DNA from: JAFGJQ01 sp964495075
GTDB taxonomy: Bacteria > Planctomycetota > Phycisphaerae > UBA1845
NCBI GenBank assembly: GCA_964495075.1
Contig: CAZBUJ010000009.1
Location: forward strand, 1-64,000
DNA: 64,000 nucleotides
Direction: 5' to 3'
In this document: one piece after another, positions 45,055 through 53,917 of the stretch
How the letters are laid out: the number at the start of each line of letters is the position of its first letter
How positions within the stretch are numbered: position 1 is the first letter of the stretch
Translations under genes and position numbers: made by a program
The notes under the pieces: model-generated
What the model was told of the DNA's origin: nothing
The model's database searches: none
The model's input: the letters and a program-made list of their open reading frames with translations, nothing else

Positions 45055-45520
45055 CTGTCTCAAGAGTACCGGTCCAATCGTCCCGACCGGGCCCCGGCGC
45101 GGGTGGCGATTGACGCCCCGCGGGGCGGCCCCGCCCTATCGAGACAACCGTAGTTATCGGCTGTTCAGGCCGCGCGAGACGTGACGTTTTTTTGGGGCGG
45201 GAGAGGGGAGGAGCGGAGCGGCGGGAAGCACCCATCACAAATGGCAAGTGGGGCCTCGCGGCTGGGCCGGTTCTGCCCACGGGCATGCGTGCCGTGTTCG
45301 TGCCTGGTCCGACCAGCGACGGGGCTGCTGTATCCTTCTTCTCCGGCGGGAGTTGCGGGCGTTCTCGCCCGGACGAGGGTCCGGGTGCGCACTTCGGCAG
45401 GAACAGGGCGAGGCGGGTGGCCGATAACGAATGGAGTGATGCACCTGGTAACACGGAACGGCCCCGCGTCGGCGGCTCGGCGAGCGTCGCATCCGGCGAG
45501 GCGGTCGCCCGTGAGGTGAG
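45055..45520 (+). other. divergent intergenic region between the two glycan operons
   Basis: About 465 nt separate the minus-strand aldolase operon from the plus-strand glycosyltransferases, so promoters for both should lie here. No gene-like frame is visible. I cannot point to convincing promoter hexamers or an operator. A run of seven T residues near 45186-45192 is notable in this GC-rich DNA. Confidence 0.4.
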
Positions 45521-47182
45521 GTGATCGTGCGCATCGTGGTGGTCTCCAATCTCTATCCGCCGCACGGCGTGGGCGGGTACGAGCTTCGGTGCCGGGCGTA
45601 TGTCGATGGGCTGCGGCGGCGCGGGCATGACGTGCATGTCGTGACCAGCCGGCTCGACGACGACGACCAGACGGACCCGGATCCACCTGGAATCGACCGG
45701 GCGTTGCACCTGTCGTGGTCTCCGCCCTATCCGCCGGAGGATGTGGCCGGGCTGCTCCGCTGCGAATGGGAGGACCGCCAGGCGATCGCGGCGGTGGTAG
45801 ATCGGGTGCGGCCGGACGTGATCGACATCTGGGGCATGGAGGCGTGCTCGCAATCGACGGTGGCGGCGTTGCTGGCCGGTCCGGTCCCCGTCCATCTGAC
45901 CGTGGATGACATCTGGCTGCTCGATGGGTGTGCCCGGGACACGCTGTGCGGATTGACGGCGGTCGCGTCGGCGGCGGGGGTGGCGTTCACGCCGGCGATA
46001 GGCCGTGTTTGCCGCCTGGGTTTGACGCGGCCGTCACTCGGCACGGCGCCGGTTTGCTTCGTGTCATCGGCGTTGGCGGATCGGTATCGGGCGGGCGGAT
46101 TCAGTCATCCGCATCAGTGTGTTCGCATGGCGGGCATCGACGTGTCACCCTTCCGTGCGTTGGCCCCCCCGTCATCGCCGCCGCCGTTTGTCGTCGTCAA
46201 TGTCGGGCAGTTGACCCGCCGGCGGGGGCAGGCGGACCTGATCGAGGCGGCGGCGCGGGTGGCCGTCGACGCGCGTTGTCCATGGCCGCTCGAGCTTCGC
46301 ATCGTGGGGCCGGGCACGGCCGCGTACCGCGCGGAACTGGATGCGGTGGGGGCCCGGTGTGCGTGCGACCGGTTGACGGTCCATTTCGCCGGCGCGGTGC
46401 CGCCGGATGAGGTGGCCCGCGCCTACGCCGGGGCGCATCTGTTCGTGCATCCGTCGCGATTGCCGGAAGGGTTGCCGCGGGTGTTGATGGAGGCGATGTC
46501 GGCCGGTGTGCCGGTCGTGGCCACGGACACCGGCGGGCAACGGGATGTTCTGGCGGACGGGCGCTGGGGGAGGCTGGTGCCGCCCGGTCGGCCCGACGTG
46601 CTGGCCGACGCGATTCGGGGCGTGATCGGCGAGTGGCCGCGCTGGCGGGTGCGGGCGGATCAGGCGCGGGCGTACGCGCTCGAGCGGTTCGATCAGCAGG
46701 CGTGCATCGATCGTCACGAGCAGGACCTGAAGGAGTTGGAGGCGGCCGGTCGGCGGGCGCCGGCCGAGTCGCTGCCCGGGTCCCGTCCGAGTGACGCGGA
46801 GCTGAATGACTTCGCGGCGCGGCTGGGAGCGGCCGCGGAAGGGCGGGCGGACGCGTGTGACGTGGCGGGTGAGCCCGATGGGGTGTGGCGGTGGGCCGTC
46901 GTGCTGAAGCGGACCGGGCGACTGGCGGCGGCCGATGACTGGCTGGCACGGTTGCTCGCCGCGCATGAGTCGGATCCGACGCAGACGCGGCGGGTGGCGT
47001 TTCATCGTGGCGAGCTGGCGATGGTGCAGGGTGAGTGGGAGCGAGCCGCGGATCTGTTGCGGGCGTGTCTGGCCGTGGCCCCGGATCACGCCAAAGCGGC
47101 GTACGATCTGCGTCATGCGGAGGCGGGGCGGTTGCCGGCCCATCTGGCGGGACTGTGCCGCGCGATGGCGGTGCACGGCTAA
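45521..47182 (+). CDS. GT4 glycosyltransferase with TPR-like C-terminal extension
   Basis: 553 residues. The N-terminal GT-B half starts RIVVVSNLYPPHGVGGYELR (acceptor-site G-G-x-E). The nucleotide half has NVGQLTRRRGQADLIEAAAR, LRIVGPGTAAYRAEL, VHFAGAVPPDEVARAYAGAH and the GT4 EX7E motif EGLPRVLMEAMSAG. After about residue 400 an extra region carries a TPR-like pair of helices (FHRGELAMVQGEWERAADLL, ACLAVAPDHAKAAYDL), absent in most GT4 enzymes and perhaps used for protein interaction. Start GTG 45521 or GTG 45527, behind GAGGTGAG. Cytoplasmic, using a nucleotide sugar to extend the surface glycan. Confidence 0.88.
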   Translation: MIVRIVVVSNLYPPHGVGGYELRCRAYVDGLRRRGHDVHVVTSRLDDDDQTDPDPPGIDRALHLSWSPPYPPEDVAGLLRCEWEDRQAIAAVVDRVRPDVIDIWGMEACSQSTVAALLAGPVPVHLTVDDIWLLDGCARDTLCGLTAVASAAGVAFTPAIGRVCRLGLTRPSLGTAPVCFVSSALADRYRAGGFSHPHQCVRMAGIDVSPFRALAPPSSPPPFVVVNVGQLTRRRGQADLIEAAARVAVDARCPWPLELRIVGPGTAAYRAELDAVGARCACDRLTVHFAGAVPPDEVARAYAGAHLFVHPSRLPEGLPRVLMEAMSAGVPVVATDTGGQRDVLADGRWGRLVPPGRPDVLADAIRGVIGEWPRWRVRADQARAYALERFDQQACIDRHEQDLKELEAAGRRAPAESLPGSRPSDAELNDFAARLGAAAEGRADACDVAGEPDGVWRWAVVLKRTGRLAAADDWLARLLAAHESDPTQTRRVAFHRGELAMVQGEWERAADLLRACLAVAPDHAKAAYDLRHAEAGRLPAHLAGLCRAMAVHG

Positions 47183-47269
47183 CGAGAACGATGAACGGAA
47201 CAGGTGGCGGGGAAGCCAGCGAAGGAAGCGGCGCGGGCGTCGGCCTTCGGCCGCGGGCGGGAGCGTCTG

Positions 47270-48451
47270 ATGCGAATTGGGATCCAACTGCTGTCGCATC
47301 GGGCCGGGCAGACCGGCGGACAGGAGATGAACATCGTTCGCATGCTCGCCCGGATGGTCCGGCAACTGGGCGATGACCGGCTCGTGCTGTTCCTGCGACC
47401 GGAGGTAGCGGGTGGGCCGTCGTGGCGGGCGATTGTGGCGGATCCGTGCGTCGAACTCGTTGTGGAAACGCCGGACGACCATTACGGCGACGGTTACGAA
47501 GCGTGGAACCTCCGCCTGCTCGACGCGGCGCGGCTGGACGTCGTGTACTTCCCGCTCTTTTTCTTCTACCCGCGACCGCTGCCGTGGCCGGTGGTGGTGC
47601 ACGTGCCCGACGTGCAGCACGAGTATTTCCCGGAGTACTTCCCCGCCGACCAGTTGAGGTGGCGGCGGGAGCGGATCGCCGAGTCGGTGGCACTGGCCGA
47701 CGCGGTGATCACGTTTCCGCCGGCGGTGCCGGGCGTGCTGGCCAAGCTGGCATTCGATCGCGACAAGCTGCACGCGATCGATGCGGGGGGGTTTCTGCCG
47801 GAGGACATCGAGGCGGCCCTGACCTCGCCGGACTGTGCCGCACAATGCGTGGCGGATCAGCCGTTCTTCTTCTATCCCGCGGGCGACTGGCCGCACAAGA
47901 ACCACGAGACACTGTTGCGGGCGGCGGCCCGGATGGCGGCCGACGGTCGGCCGGAGCACTTCGTGTTCACCGGGATGGTGTCGCAGCGCGGCGCGGCGTT
48001 GCGGGCGCTCGCGGAGAGCCTGGAGGTGGGCGAGCGCGTGCACTGGCTGGGTTGCGTGCCACAGGACGAGTTGATTCGGTTGTACCGTGCAGCGCGGTTG
48101 CTGGCGTTTCCGAGCCGGTTCGAAGGGTTCGGCATGCCCCTGGTCGAGGCGATGCAGCTAGGCTGTCCGATCGTCGCGTCGCGGGCCACCGGCGTGACCA
48201 TGACCGCCGGCGACGCGGCGGCGTATTGCGACGATGATCCGGCGGCGTGGGCGGCGCGGCTGGCGGCGGTGTCTGACGACGCCTCGCTGCGTGAGGATCT
48301 GCGCCGTCGCGGTTTTGTTCAGGCGGAGCGGTACGATTGGGGCGTTAACGCGCGGCGGCACCTCGAGTTGCTGCGGGCCGTCGGGGCGACACGCGACGTG
48401 CGAGTTGCCAGTTGCTGCTCGCCGAGGAGGCGTCGCGGTTGGACAGGTTGA
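47270..48451 (+). CDS. GT4 glycosyltransferase
   Basis: 393 residues from ATG 47270 (GGGAG 6 nt upstream). It starts MRIGIQLLSHRAGQTGGQEM with the acceptor-site glycines, then VVVHVPDVQHEYFPEYF, PFFFYPAGDWPHKNHETLL (GT4 phosphate-binding strand and Lys), VHWLGCVPQDELIRLYRAA and EGFGMPLVEAMQLG (EX7E). Mannosyl- or glucosyl-type GT4 enzymes have the VPDVQHEYFPE wording. It lies 87 nt after the other GT4 gene on the same strand and probably acts in the same glycan. The end of the protein (CCSPRRRRGWTG) is atypical and may reflect a drifted stop. Confidence 0.9.
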   Translation: MRIGIQLLSHRAGQTGGQEMNIVRMLARMVRQLGDDRLVLFLRPEVAGGPSWRAIVADPCVELVVETPDDHYGDGYEAWNLRLLDAARLDVVYFPLFFFYPRPLPWPVVVHVPDVQHEYFPEYFPADQLRWRRERIAESVALADAVITFPPAVPGVLAKLAFDRDKLHAIDAGGFLPEDIEAALTSPDCAAQCVADQPFFFYPAGDWPHKNHETLLRAAARMAADGRPEHFVFTGMVSQRGAALRALAESLEVGERVHWLGCVPQDELIRLYRAARLLAFPSRFEGFGMPLVEAMQLGCPIVASRATGVTMTAGDAAAYCDDDPAAWAARLAAVSDDASLREDLRRRGFVQAERYDWGVNARRHLELLRAVGATRDVRVASCCSPRRRRGWTG

Positions 48452-48521
48452 CGGCATGCAAGCCCTGTATGCACGGTGCGAGCACAGGGTGTGCTGTTCG
48501 TGACGATTCACGCATTTCGGG

Positions 48522-50543
48522 TCATGCGCGGTGTGCAGTTGCGGTGTGGGAGCTGGTTTGCCTCGTCACAGTGCTGGTTGCGCCGTTTTTCAGGTCAAAC
48601 AGCCATTTCATCACGCGGTCGGTGGGGTTGCCGGGGTCGGCGAAGACGTATCGGCGCACGTAGTCGCACGGGCTCGCCTGGGCGAGGTCGCCCACCAGGC
48701 CGGACGGGTTGGCAGCCAGGTCGCGACACGCGTCCAGCATCTCGGCTTCCGTCTTGCACCAGCAGAATGTGCGCTCGACGTCCGGCTTGAAGTGCTCGGC
48801 CAGCGCCGTCTGGTCCGGGTCGCAGAAGAGGATGAGCGGTTTGCCGAGGATCGCCGCCTCGTCCCATGTCGTGTTGCAGTGGATGTCGGTCAGGATCACG
48901 TCGGCGCCGGCCATGAGTTCGGCCAGCGGCGTGGTACTGTCCACGGTTACGCCGGGGATCGGGTCGCGCCCGAGCCGGAAGCGCACACCGTCGGTGGCCG
49001 GTCCGAGCGTGGGCGGGAATGGGCGGTAGCAGACCGCGAGGTCCGCCCGGCCGGCCATGGCTCGAAGGCAGCGGAGGACGAGGTGATAGCGGCGCGTGTC
49101 TTCCGGCGCGATGAAACCGGCAATCGTGTTCTGGTGACTCGTGCCGCCGATCCAGAGTGCCCGGCAGGGGCCCGGGTCCCGCTCGATCCGCCCCGTCGGT
49201 GCGGATGCGTAGTTGCGCGATGAGCCCACGGGCACGAACGTCGAGCGAAGTGGCCAGCCCGCATCGTCGGGTCGCCGGATCCCACGGCCGTAGCACAGGA
49301 AGTAGTCGCAGTCCTGGAACCCGCCCAGCTCGTGTGGCGGGTCGACGCACGTGCCATACGAGCCGCCGTGCTGGTAGAGGATCGTGGGAACGCCACGCTG
49401 CCGGCAGTGCCAGCAGAGCCGCTTGGCGAACAGGGTGACGGCGGCGATCATGCCGACCGCATCGGGCCGGAAATCGTCGAGGATATCGTTGGCGAGATCG
49501 TCGCACAAAGCTATCGCGGCGCAACCCTGGGCTCCCCGATGAGCCAGGTGCGGTACGAGTGCGTGCCACAGTCTGGCATCGACGTCGCCGAGCGGGCGGA
49601 ACAGATCGTACTGGCGACACCAACGCTCGATCGGCTCGACGAGGTCACCCCGGTCGGGCACGTCGTCGGCGGTGTGCCTCTCGTAGAGCCGCCAGCACCC
49701 CGTCGCGAGATCGCGCACCCGCGAGTGCACGACCGGCGGGACAGGGTCCGCGTGCAGCGTGCGCGACTCGAAGAGCAATGCCTGCGAGGTCGGGTCACGG
49801 ACGAGACGCTGGACGACCGGCTCCCAGTCGTAACCGGCGGTGTCGATCGTCAGCAGGCGGAACCCGTCACACGGGGCGCGGGGTGCGGTCAGCGGCTTCA
49901 CCGCGTGGTTGTGGGACCCGGCGGCGGGATCGACGGTTGCCGCCGACGCATGCGTCCCCAAAGCGTCGGTACGTGCTCCGGCGGTGTGGAACGCAATTCC
50001 TTCCGCCGACAGCCACTCCTTGAGGCTGGTGGTCCATGGGTTCTCGGTGTACCCCTGTCCGGCGAACCACACGTTGATCGTCTCGGGCAGGAACCGGCAG
50101 GCGGTTGGGCGGAGGGCCCGCACCGCCTCGCGCATGAGGAAGAACCGCGTGAACAGCGCGGTCATCGCGTACTGGATGATGTAGGACTGGGCGGTCAGCA
50201 GCCCCGGGCCGTCCACCGCGAACCGCGGCCAGGCCTCGCGGAGGCGCGTATCCAGGGCTGTGCAGAGTGACCAGCACTGGTGCATGAGGGCGTCGTGCAC
50301 GTCGGTGGTGAGGCGTCGGACGTCGGCCACGCGGCCGACCGGCAGGTGGTCGATGCCGGCCCGCTCGAGGGCTTCGCAGGCCTCGGCCGTCATCGCGACC
50401 ACGGTGTGCGTGGACAGAGCGTCCCCGTCGGCGGCGATGGGCTCTGCCTGGTGCTGGTCATCGACGAAGACGAGCGTTGTCCGAGTCACGTCGGTTGGAT
50501 CGATCCTTGCCTGAGTCCGGTGCAGGTCGGGTGTTCGCCCCAT
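48522..50543 (-). CDS. surface-carbohydrate protein, GT-B-like (unassigned)
   Basis: 673 residues without membrane segments. The first 200 residues are unassigned (HQCWSLCTALDTRLREAWPR and LLTAQSYIIQYAMTALFTRF resemble a segment found in uncharacterised capsule proteins). The middle has DDFRPDAVGMIAAVTLFAKR and VPTILYQHGGSYGTC, like a GT-B acceptor domain. The C-terminal half has ALWIGGTSHQNTIAGF, VCYRPFPP and TTPLAELMAGADVILTDIHC followed by TTWDEAAILGKPLILFCDPD, similar in plan to the 637-aa protein at 36409 and to CDP-glycerol-type transferases. It is divergent from the NeuB operon and may be the export-side or linkage transferase. Start ATG 50543, or GTG near 50486; neither has a strong Shine-Dalgarno sequence. 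Confidence 0.55.
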   Translation of the reverse strand: MGRTPDLHRTQARIDPTDVTRTTLVFVDDQHQAEPIAADGDALSTHTVVAMTAEACEALERAGIDHLPVGRVADVRRLTTDVHDALMHQCWSLCTALDTRLREAWPRFAVDGPGLLTAQSYIIQYAMTALFTRFFLMREAVRALRPTACRFLPETINVWFAGQGYTENPWTTSLKEWLSAEGIAFHTAGARTDALGTHASAATVDPAAGSHNHAVKPLTAPRAPCDGFRLLTIDTAGYDWEPVVQRLVRDPTSQALLFESRTLHADPVPPVVHSRVRDLATGCWRLYERHTADDVPDRGDLVEPIERWCRQYDLFRPLGDVDARLWHALVPHLAHRGAQGCAAIALCDDLANDILDDFRPDAVGMIAAVTLFAKRLCWHCRQRGVPTILYQHGGSYGTCVDPPHELGGFQDCDYFLCYGRGIRRPDDAGWPLRSTFVPVGSSRNYASAPTGRIERDPGPCRALWIGGTSHQNTIAGFIAPEDTRRYHLVLRCLRAMAGRADLAVCYRPFPPTLGPATDGVRFRLGRDPIPGVTVDSTTPLAELMAGADVILTDIHCNTTWDEAAILGKPLILFCDPDQTALAEHFKPDVERTFCWCKTEAEMLDACRDLAANPSGLVGDLAQASPCDYVRRYVFADPGNPTDRVMKWLFDLKNGATSTVTRQTSSHTATAHRA

Positions 50544-50899
50544 GTCGGTCGGACGGTGACCGCGGGGCCTCTCCGCCCGGCGGCGTCGGCCGCGTCGGGC
50601 GCCGAACGCCAGGTGTTCGCCCGTTGTTTATCGACCGGTGGTGTCGCCGAGGGGCAGCGGGAATGACCAATGACGAGCGACGGATGGCGGATCGAGCCGA
50701 TCGAAGGGGCGCCGCCATGGGGTGCGGGTTGCGGGTGACGGTTGACGCTAATCCGCTGTGCGGTGGTGTGTTGCGCGGTTCGATTGCGGTAAAGATTTGT
50801 CTCAGCGACTTCCGATAACCAAGCAGTTTGTCATTGACCACAGTCGGGGTCCGCTCCGGCGCGGCCCGCCGGCCCCGGCGGCGGAGAAGGAGACCGGTT
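50544..50899 (+). other. divergent intergenic region upstream of the NeuB operon
   Basis: About 355 nt. It must carry the promoter of the twelve-gene plus-strand operon and of the divergent gene. The AT-rich segment around 50775-50835 (GATTGCGGTAAAGATTTGTC region) is the best promoter candidate. No attenuator or riboswitch that I recognise. Confidence 0.4.
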
Positions 50900-51598
50900 T
50901 TGACCACTGGCAGGCGTGTTGCCATCGTCATTCAGGCGCGGATGAAGTCCACCCGTCTGCCCGGCAAGGTGCTCAGGCCGATTGCCGGTCGGCCGATGCT
51001 CGACTACGTGCTGGACCGGGTGTTGCGATGCGAGCGGTGCAGCCGCGTCATCATCGCGACGTCGGATAATTACCAGGACGATGCCCTCGAAATCCTCTGC
51101 GCGATGCGGCGGTTGCCCTGTTATCGCGGTGATCACCGCGACGTGGCTCGCCGGTTCCTGGACGTGCTCGAGAAGTTCGAGCTGGACGGCTTCGCGCGGG
51201 TGTGTGCCGACAGTCCGCTGATCGACCCGGCCTTGATCGACGAGGGGCTCGCCCGATTCCACGACGGAGCTCACGACGTTGTCACCAATAACCTGCGGCG
51301 CACGTTTCCGGCGGGGCAGACGATCGAGATCGTCGACGCGGAAGCGTTCCGGCGGGCGTACCGGCGGATGGAGTCGGCCGCCCATCGCGAGCACGTGACG
51401 CGCTATTTCTATGACCATCCGCAGGATTTCGACATTCTGAACCTGACCGCGGATGAGGACCACTCGGGTCTCAACCTGTCCGTCGACACGCAGGAGGACT
51501 TCGATCGGGTGGTCGCGATCATTCGCGGGATGAAGCTGCCTCACTGGCGTTACCGTTGGAGCGACATCGTTGCCAACCTGTGCGCGACTTCACAATGA
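50900..51598 (+). CDS. SpsF-like cytidylyltransferase (CMP-sugar activation)
   Basis: 232 residues from TTG 50900, chosen for GAAGGAG 7 nt upstream; frames further upstream give a run of Arg. VAIVIQARMKSTRLPGKVL is the nucleotide-binding loop of the SpsF/NeuA-type family, followed by VIIATSDNYQDDALEIL, CYRGDHRDVARRFLDVLEKF, RVCADSPLIDPALID (metal-binding Asp) and HREHVTRYFYDHP. SpsF proteins activate nonulosonic acids such as legionaminic acid in spore coats. Being first gene of an operon with a NeuB/SpsE-type synthase, it probably activates that synthase's product. It is distinct from the KdsB-type enzyme at 38319. Confidence 0.88.
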   Translation: MTTGRRVAIVIQARMKSTRLPGKVLRPIAGRPMLDYVLDRVLRCERCSRVIIATSDNYQDDALEILCAMRRLPCYRGDHRDVARRFLDVLEKFELDGFARVCADSPLIDPALIDEGLARFHDGAHDVVTNNLRRTFPAGQTIEIVDAEAFRRAYRRMESAAHREHVTRYFYDHPQDFDILNLTADEDHSGLNLSVDTQEDFDRVVAIIRGMKLPHWRYRWSDIVANLCATSQ

Positions 51599-52622
51599 GA
51601 CCGACGCGCGGGCGACCGCGCGACCGTTGCGGGCGGCCGTCATCGGACTTGGCGTCGGCGAGGCTCACGTGGCCGGGCTCCAGCGCCACCCGCGATGCGA
51701 GGTCGTCGCCGTGTGCGACTTCTCGGAGGCCAAACGTGACAAGGCACGGCACGCGTACCCGAGCGTGGCGGTGCGGGAATCGTCCGAGTCGGTGCTGACC
51801 GACCCGGACATCGACGTCGTCTCGATCGCCTCGTACGACAACTACCACTACGAGCAGGTTGTCCAAGCACTCGAGCACGGCAAGCACGTGTTCGTGGAGA
51901 AACCGTTGTGTTTCCGGGCCGAGGAGGCCCGCCACATCCGGACGCTGTTGAACGAACGCCCGTGTCTGACGCTGTCATCGAACCTGATCCTGCGGATGTG
52001 CCCGCGGTTCGCGGCGTTGCGGGAGGCGATCCGCCGCGGCGAGTACGGCGACCTGTTCCTGGTGGAGGGCGACTACCACTACGGTCGCCTGCACAAGATC
52101 ACCGAGGGGTGGCGGGGCGCCATCGAGTGCTATTCGGTGGTGCACGGCGGCGCGATCCATATCGTCGACCTGCTGTTATGGCTGACCGACAGCCGGATCG
52201 TTGAGGTGTCGGCGGTCGGCAACCGCGTGGCATCCCGGGGTTCTCAGTTCCGGTTCAATGACGCGGTGGTGGCGGCGCTCCGGTTCGACAACGGCGTGAT
52301 CGGCAAGGTCGGCGTGTCGTACGGTTGCGTGCGCCCGCACTTCCATGGTCTGTCGATCCACGGGACGCGGGCGACGTTCGTCAACGGGTGGCCGGACGGG
52401 TGGCGGTTCGAATCCCGTGACCCGCGGGTGGCACCCACGCGGATCGTGGACGCGTACCCCGGTGTGCACAAGGGGGATCTGCTCGCCAGTTTCATCGACG
52501 CGATTCTCGACGCACGCGACGCCGTCGTGAACACCGAGGACGTGTTCCGCACGATGTCGGTCTGTCTGGCTATCGAGGAGGCCGTGCATACGGGTACCGT
52601 GCAGCCCGTGGAGTACATCTGA
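51570..52622 (+). CDS. Gfo/Idh/MocA-family oxidoreductase
   Basis: 350 residues. The Rossmann motif AAVIGLGVGEAHVAGL is followed by VVAVCDFSEAKRDKAR, DVVSIASYDNYHYEQVVQAL, GKHVFVEKPLC (EKP motif) and GGAIHIVDLLLWLTDS with conserved His. These enzymes oxidise or reduce sugar nucleotides with NAD(P). The TTG at 51570 has GGAG 8 nt upstream and overlaps the SpsF-like gene by 29 nt; a TTG at 51627 would give a start closer to the Rossmann fold but lacks a ribosome site. In nonulosonate or spore-coat clusters such enzymes supply keto-sugars to DegT aminotransferases. Confidence 0.88.
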   Translation: MPTCARLHNETDARATARPLRAAVIGLGVGEAHVAGLQRHPRCEVVAVCDFSEAKRDKARHAYPSVAVRESSESVLTDPDIDVVSIASYDNYHYEQVVQALEHGKHVFVEKPLCFRAEEARHIRTLLNERPCLTLSSNLILRMCPRFAALREAIRRGEYGDLFLVEGDYHYGRLHKITEGWRGAIECYSVVHGGAIHIVDLLLWLTDSRIVEVSAVGNRVASRGSQFRFNDAVVAALRFDNGVIGKVGVSYGCVRPHFHGLSIHGTRATFVNGWPDGWRFESRDPRVAPTRIVDAYPGVHKGDLLASFIDAILDARDAVVNTEDVFRTMSVCLAIEEAVHTGTVQPVEYI

Positions 52623-52706
52623 CGCTGGTCACCGGCGACCGGCGGCGTTCGAGGCATGGAGGCCTTGCGGCGAGTTCGATCGCCGCGCGTCAGGAGGACG
52701 TGACCG

Positions 52707-53915
52707 TTGGCATCACAGGCGATCCTTGAAACACCGACCGCGGCTGCCGCGCCCGCCGGCTCCGCGCCGGTTTCGATCCCCTTCGGCTGCCCATTGATCG
52801 ATGACGCGGAAAAGCAGGCCGTCCTCCGCGTGCTCGACGGGCCGATTCTGACCCACGGTCCACTGGTCAAGCAGTTCGAGTTGGATTTCGCCGCGTTCAC
52901 CGGGGCGACGCACGCGGTGGCGACGTCGTCGTGTGCCGCCGCCCTGCAACTCGGGGCGTGGGCCCTGGGGGTCCGGCCGGGCGACGAGGTGATCGTGTCG
53001 GCCCAGACGCACGTGGCCACCGCCCACGCGATCGAACTGTGCGGCGCCCGATGCGTATTCGTCGACTGCGCGCCGGGGTCGGGCCATCTCGACTGCGACC
53101 GACTGGAATCCCTGATCACCGCCCGTACAAAGGCCATCGCCCTCGTGCACTACGGCGGGTTCCCCGCCCCGATGAGGCGGGTCATGGCGATCGCCCGGCG
53201 GCATCACCTGTCCGTCATCGAGGACTGCGCGCTGGCACTGGGCGCGGCGATCGACGGGACGCACGTCGGCCTGTTCGGCGATCTCGGCTGCTTCTCGTTC
53301 TACCCGGTCAAACAGATGACGACGACCGAGGGTGGGATGCTGATTACCCGCCGGCCGGACATCGCCAACGCGGTGTCGCGCTACCGGGCGTTCGGCATCG
53401 ACCGCAACGTCGTGAGCGAGCGCCCGCAGCCCGGGATGTACGACGTCCCGTCCATCGGGTGGAACTGCCGGATGAGCGAAATCGGCGCCGCCCTCGGCAT
53501 CGAGCAACTCAAGAAGCTGCCCGCGTTTCTGGCGACCCGGCGGCGCAATTTCCGCGCCCTGGCGGACGGGCTGGCCGGCGTGGCCGGCGTCACGGTGCTC
53601 GGGGCGTCGGAACTGTTGGACCGCTGCGGATGCTATTGCCTGACCATGATGCTCGAGCCGCCGTTGATCGCCGTCCGCGCGGCGCTCATGCGGGCCTTGG
53701 AGACCCGCGGGGTCGGGACGAGTGTCTACTACCCGCACCCGGTCCCGCGTATGACCTATTACCGCTTGAAATACGGCAGCCGGGAGTCCGACTATCCGCT
53801 GGCCGCCCGGATCAGCGACGGCTCGATCGCGTTGCCGGTGGGCCCGCACGTGACGCCGTCCGACATCGAACGCATCGTGGCGTCGGTGAGCGACGCCATC
53901 GAGGAGGTGCATTGA
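52707..53915 (+). CDS. DegT/DnrJ/EryC1-type sugar aminotransferase
   Basis: 402 residues. PLP-fold markers: HAVATSSCAAALQLGAWALG, GDEVIVSAQTHVATAHAIEL, VIEDCALALGAAIDGTHVG (Asp contacting PLP) and CFSFYPVKQMTTTEGGML, with the Schiff-base lysine in YPVKQ. The C-terminus has VYYPHPVPRMTYYRL. These enzymes transaminate keto-sugars using glutamate and belong to 4-amino or 3-amino sugar routes (PseC, LegC, SpsC). The TTG at 52707 sits behind AGGAGG. Only 2 nt separate its stop from the next ATG. It is placed to make the amino group that the formyltransferases may acylate. Confidence 0.93.
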   Translation: MASQAILETPTAAAAPAGSAPVSIPFGCPLIDDAEKQAVLRVLDGPILTHGPLVKQFELDFAAFTGATHAVATSSCAAALQLGAWALGVRPGDEVIVSAQTHVATAHAIELCGARCVFVDCAPGSGHLDCDRLESLITARTKAIALVHYGGFPAPMRRVMAIARRHHLSVIEDCALALGAAIDGTHVGLFGDLGCFSFYPVKQMTTTEGGMLITRRPDIANAVSRYRAFGIDRNVVSERPQPGMYDVPSIGWNCRMSEIGAALGIEQLKKLPAFLATRRRNFRALADGLAGVAGVTVLGASELLDRCGCYCLTMMLEPPLIAVRAALMRALETRGVGTSVYYPHPVPRMTYYRLKYGSRESDYPLAARISDGSIALPVGPHVTPSDIERIVASVSDAIEEVH

Positions 53916-53917
53916 GT

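Noticed and set aside
52931..53917. Long extension of the epimerase gene into the aminotransferase gene
   Set aside because: Arginine-rich other-frame reading of the aminotransferase; the Rossmann fold starts just after ATG 53918.
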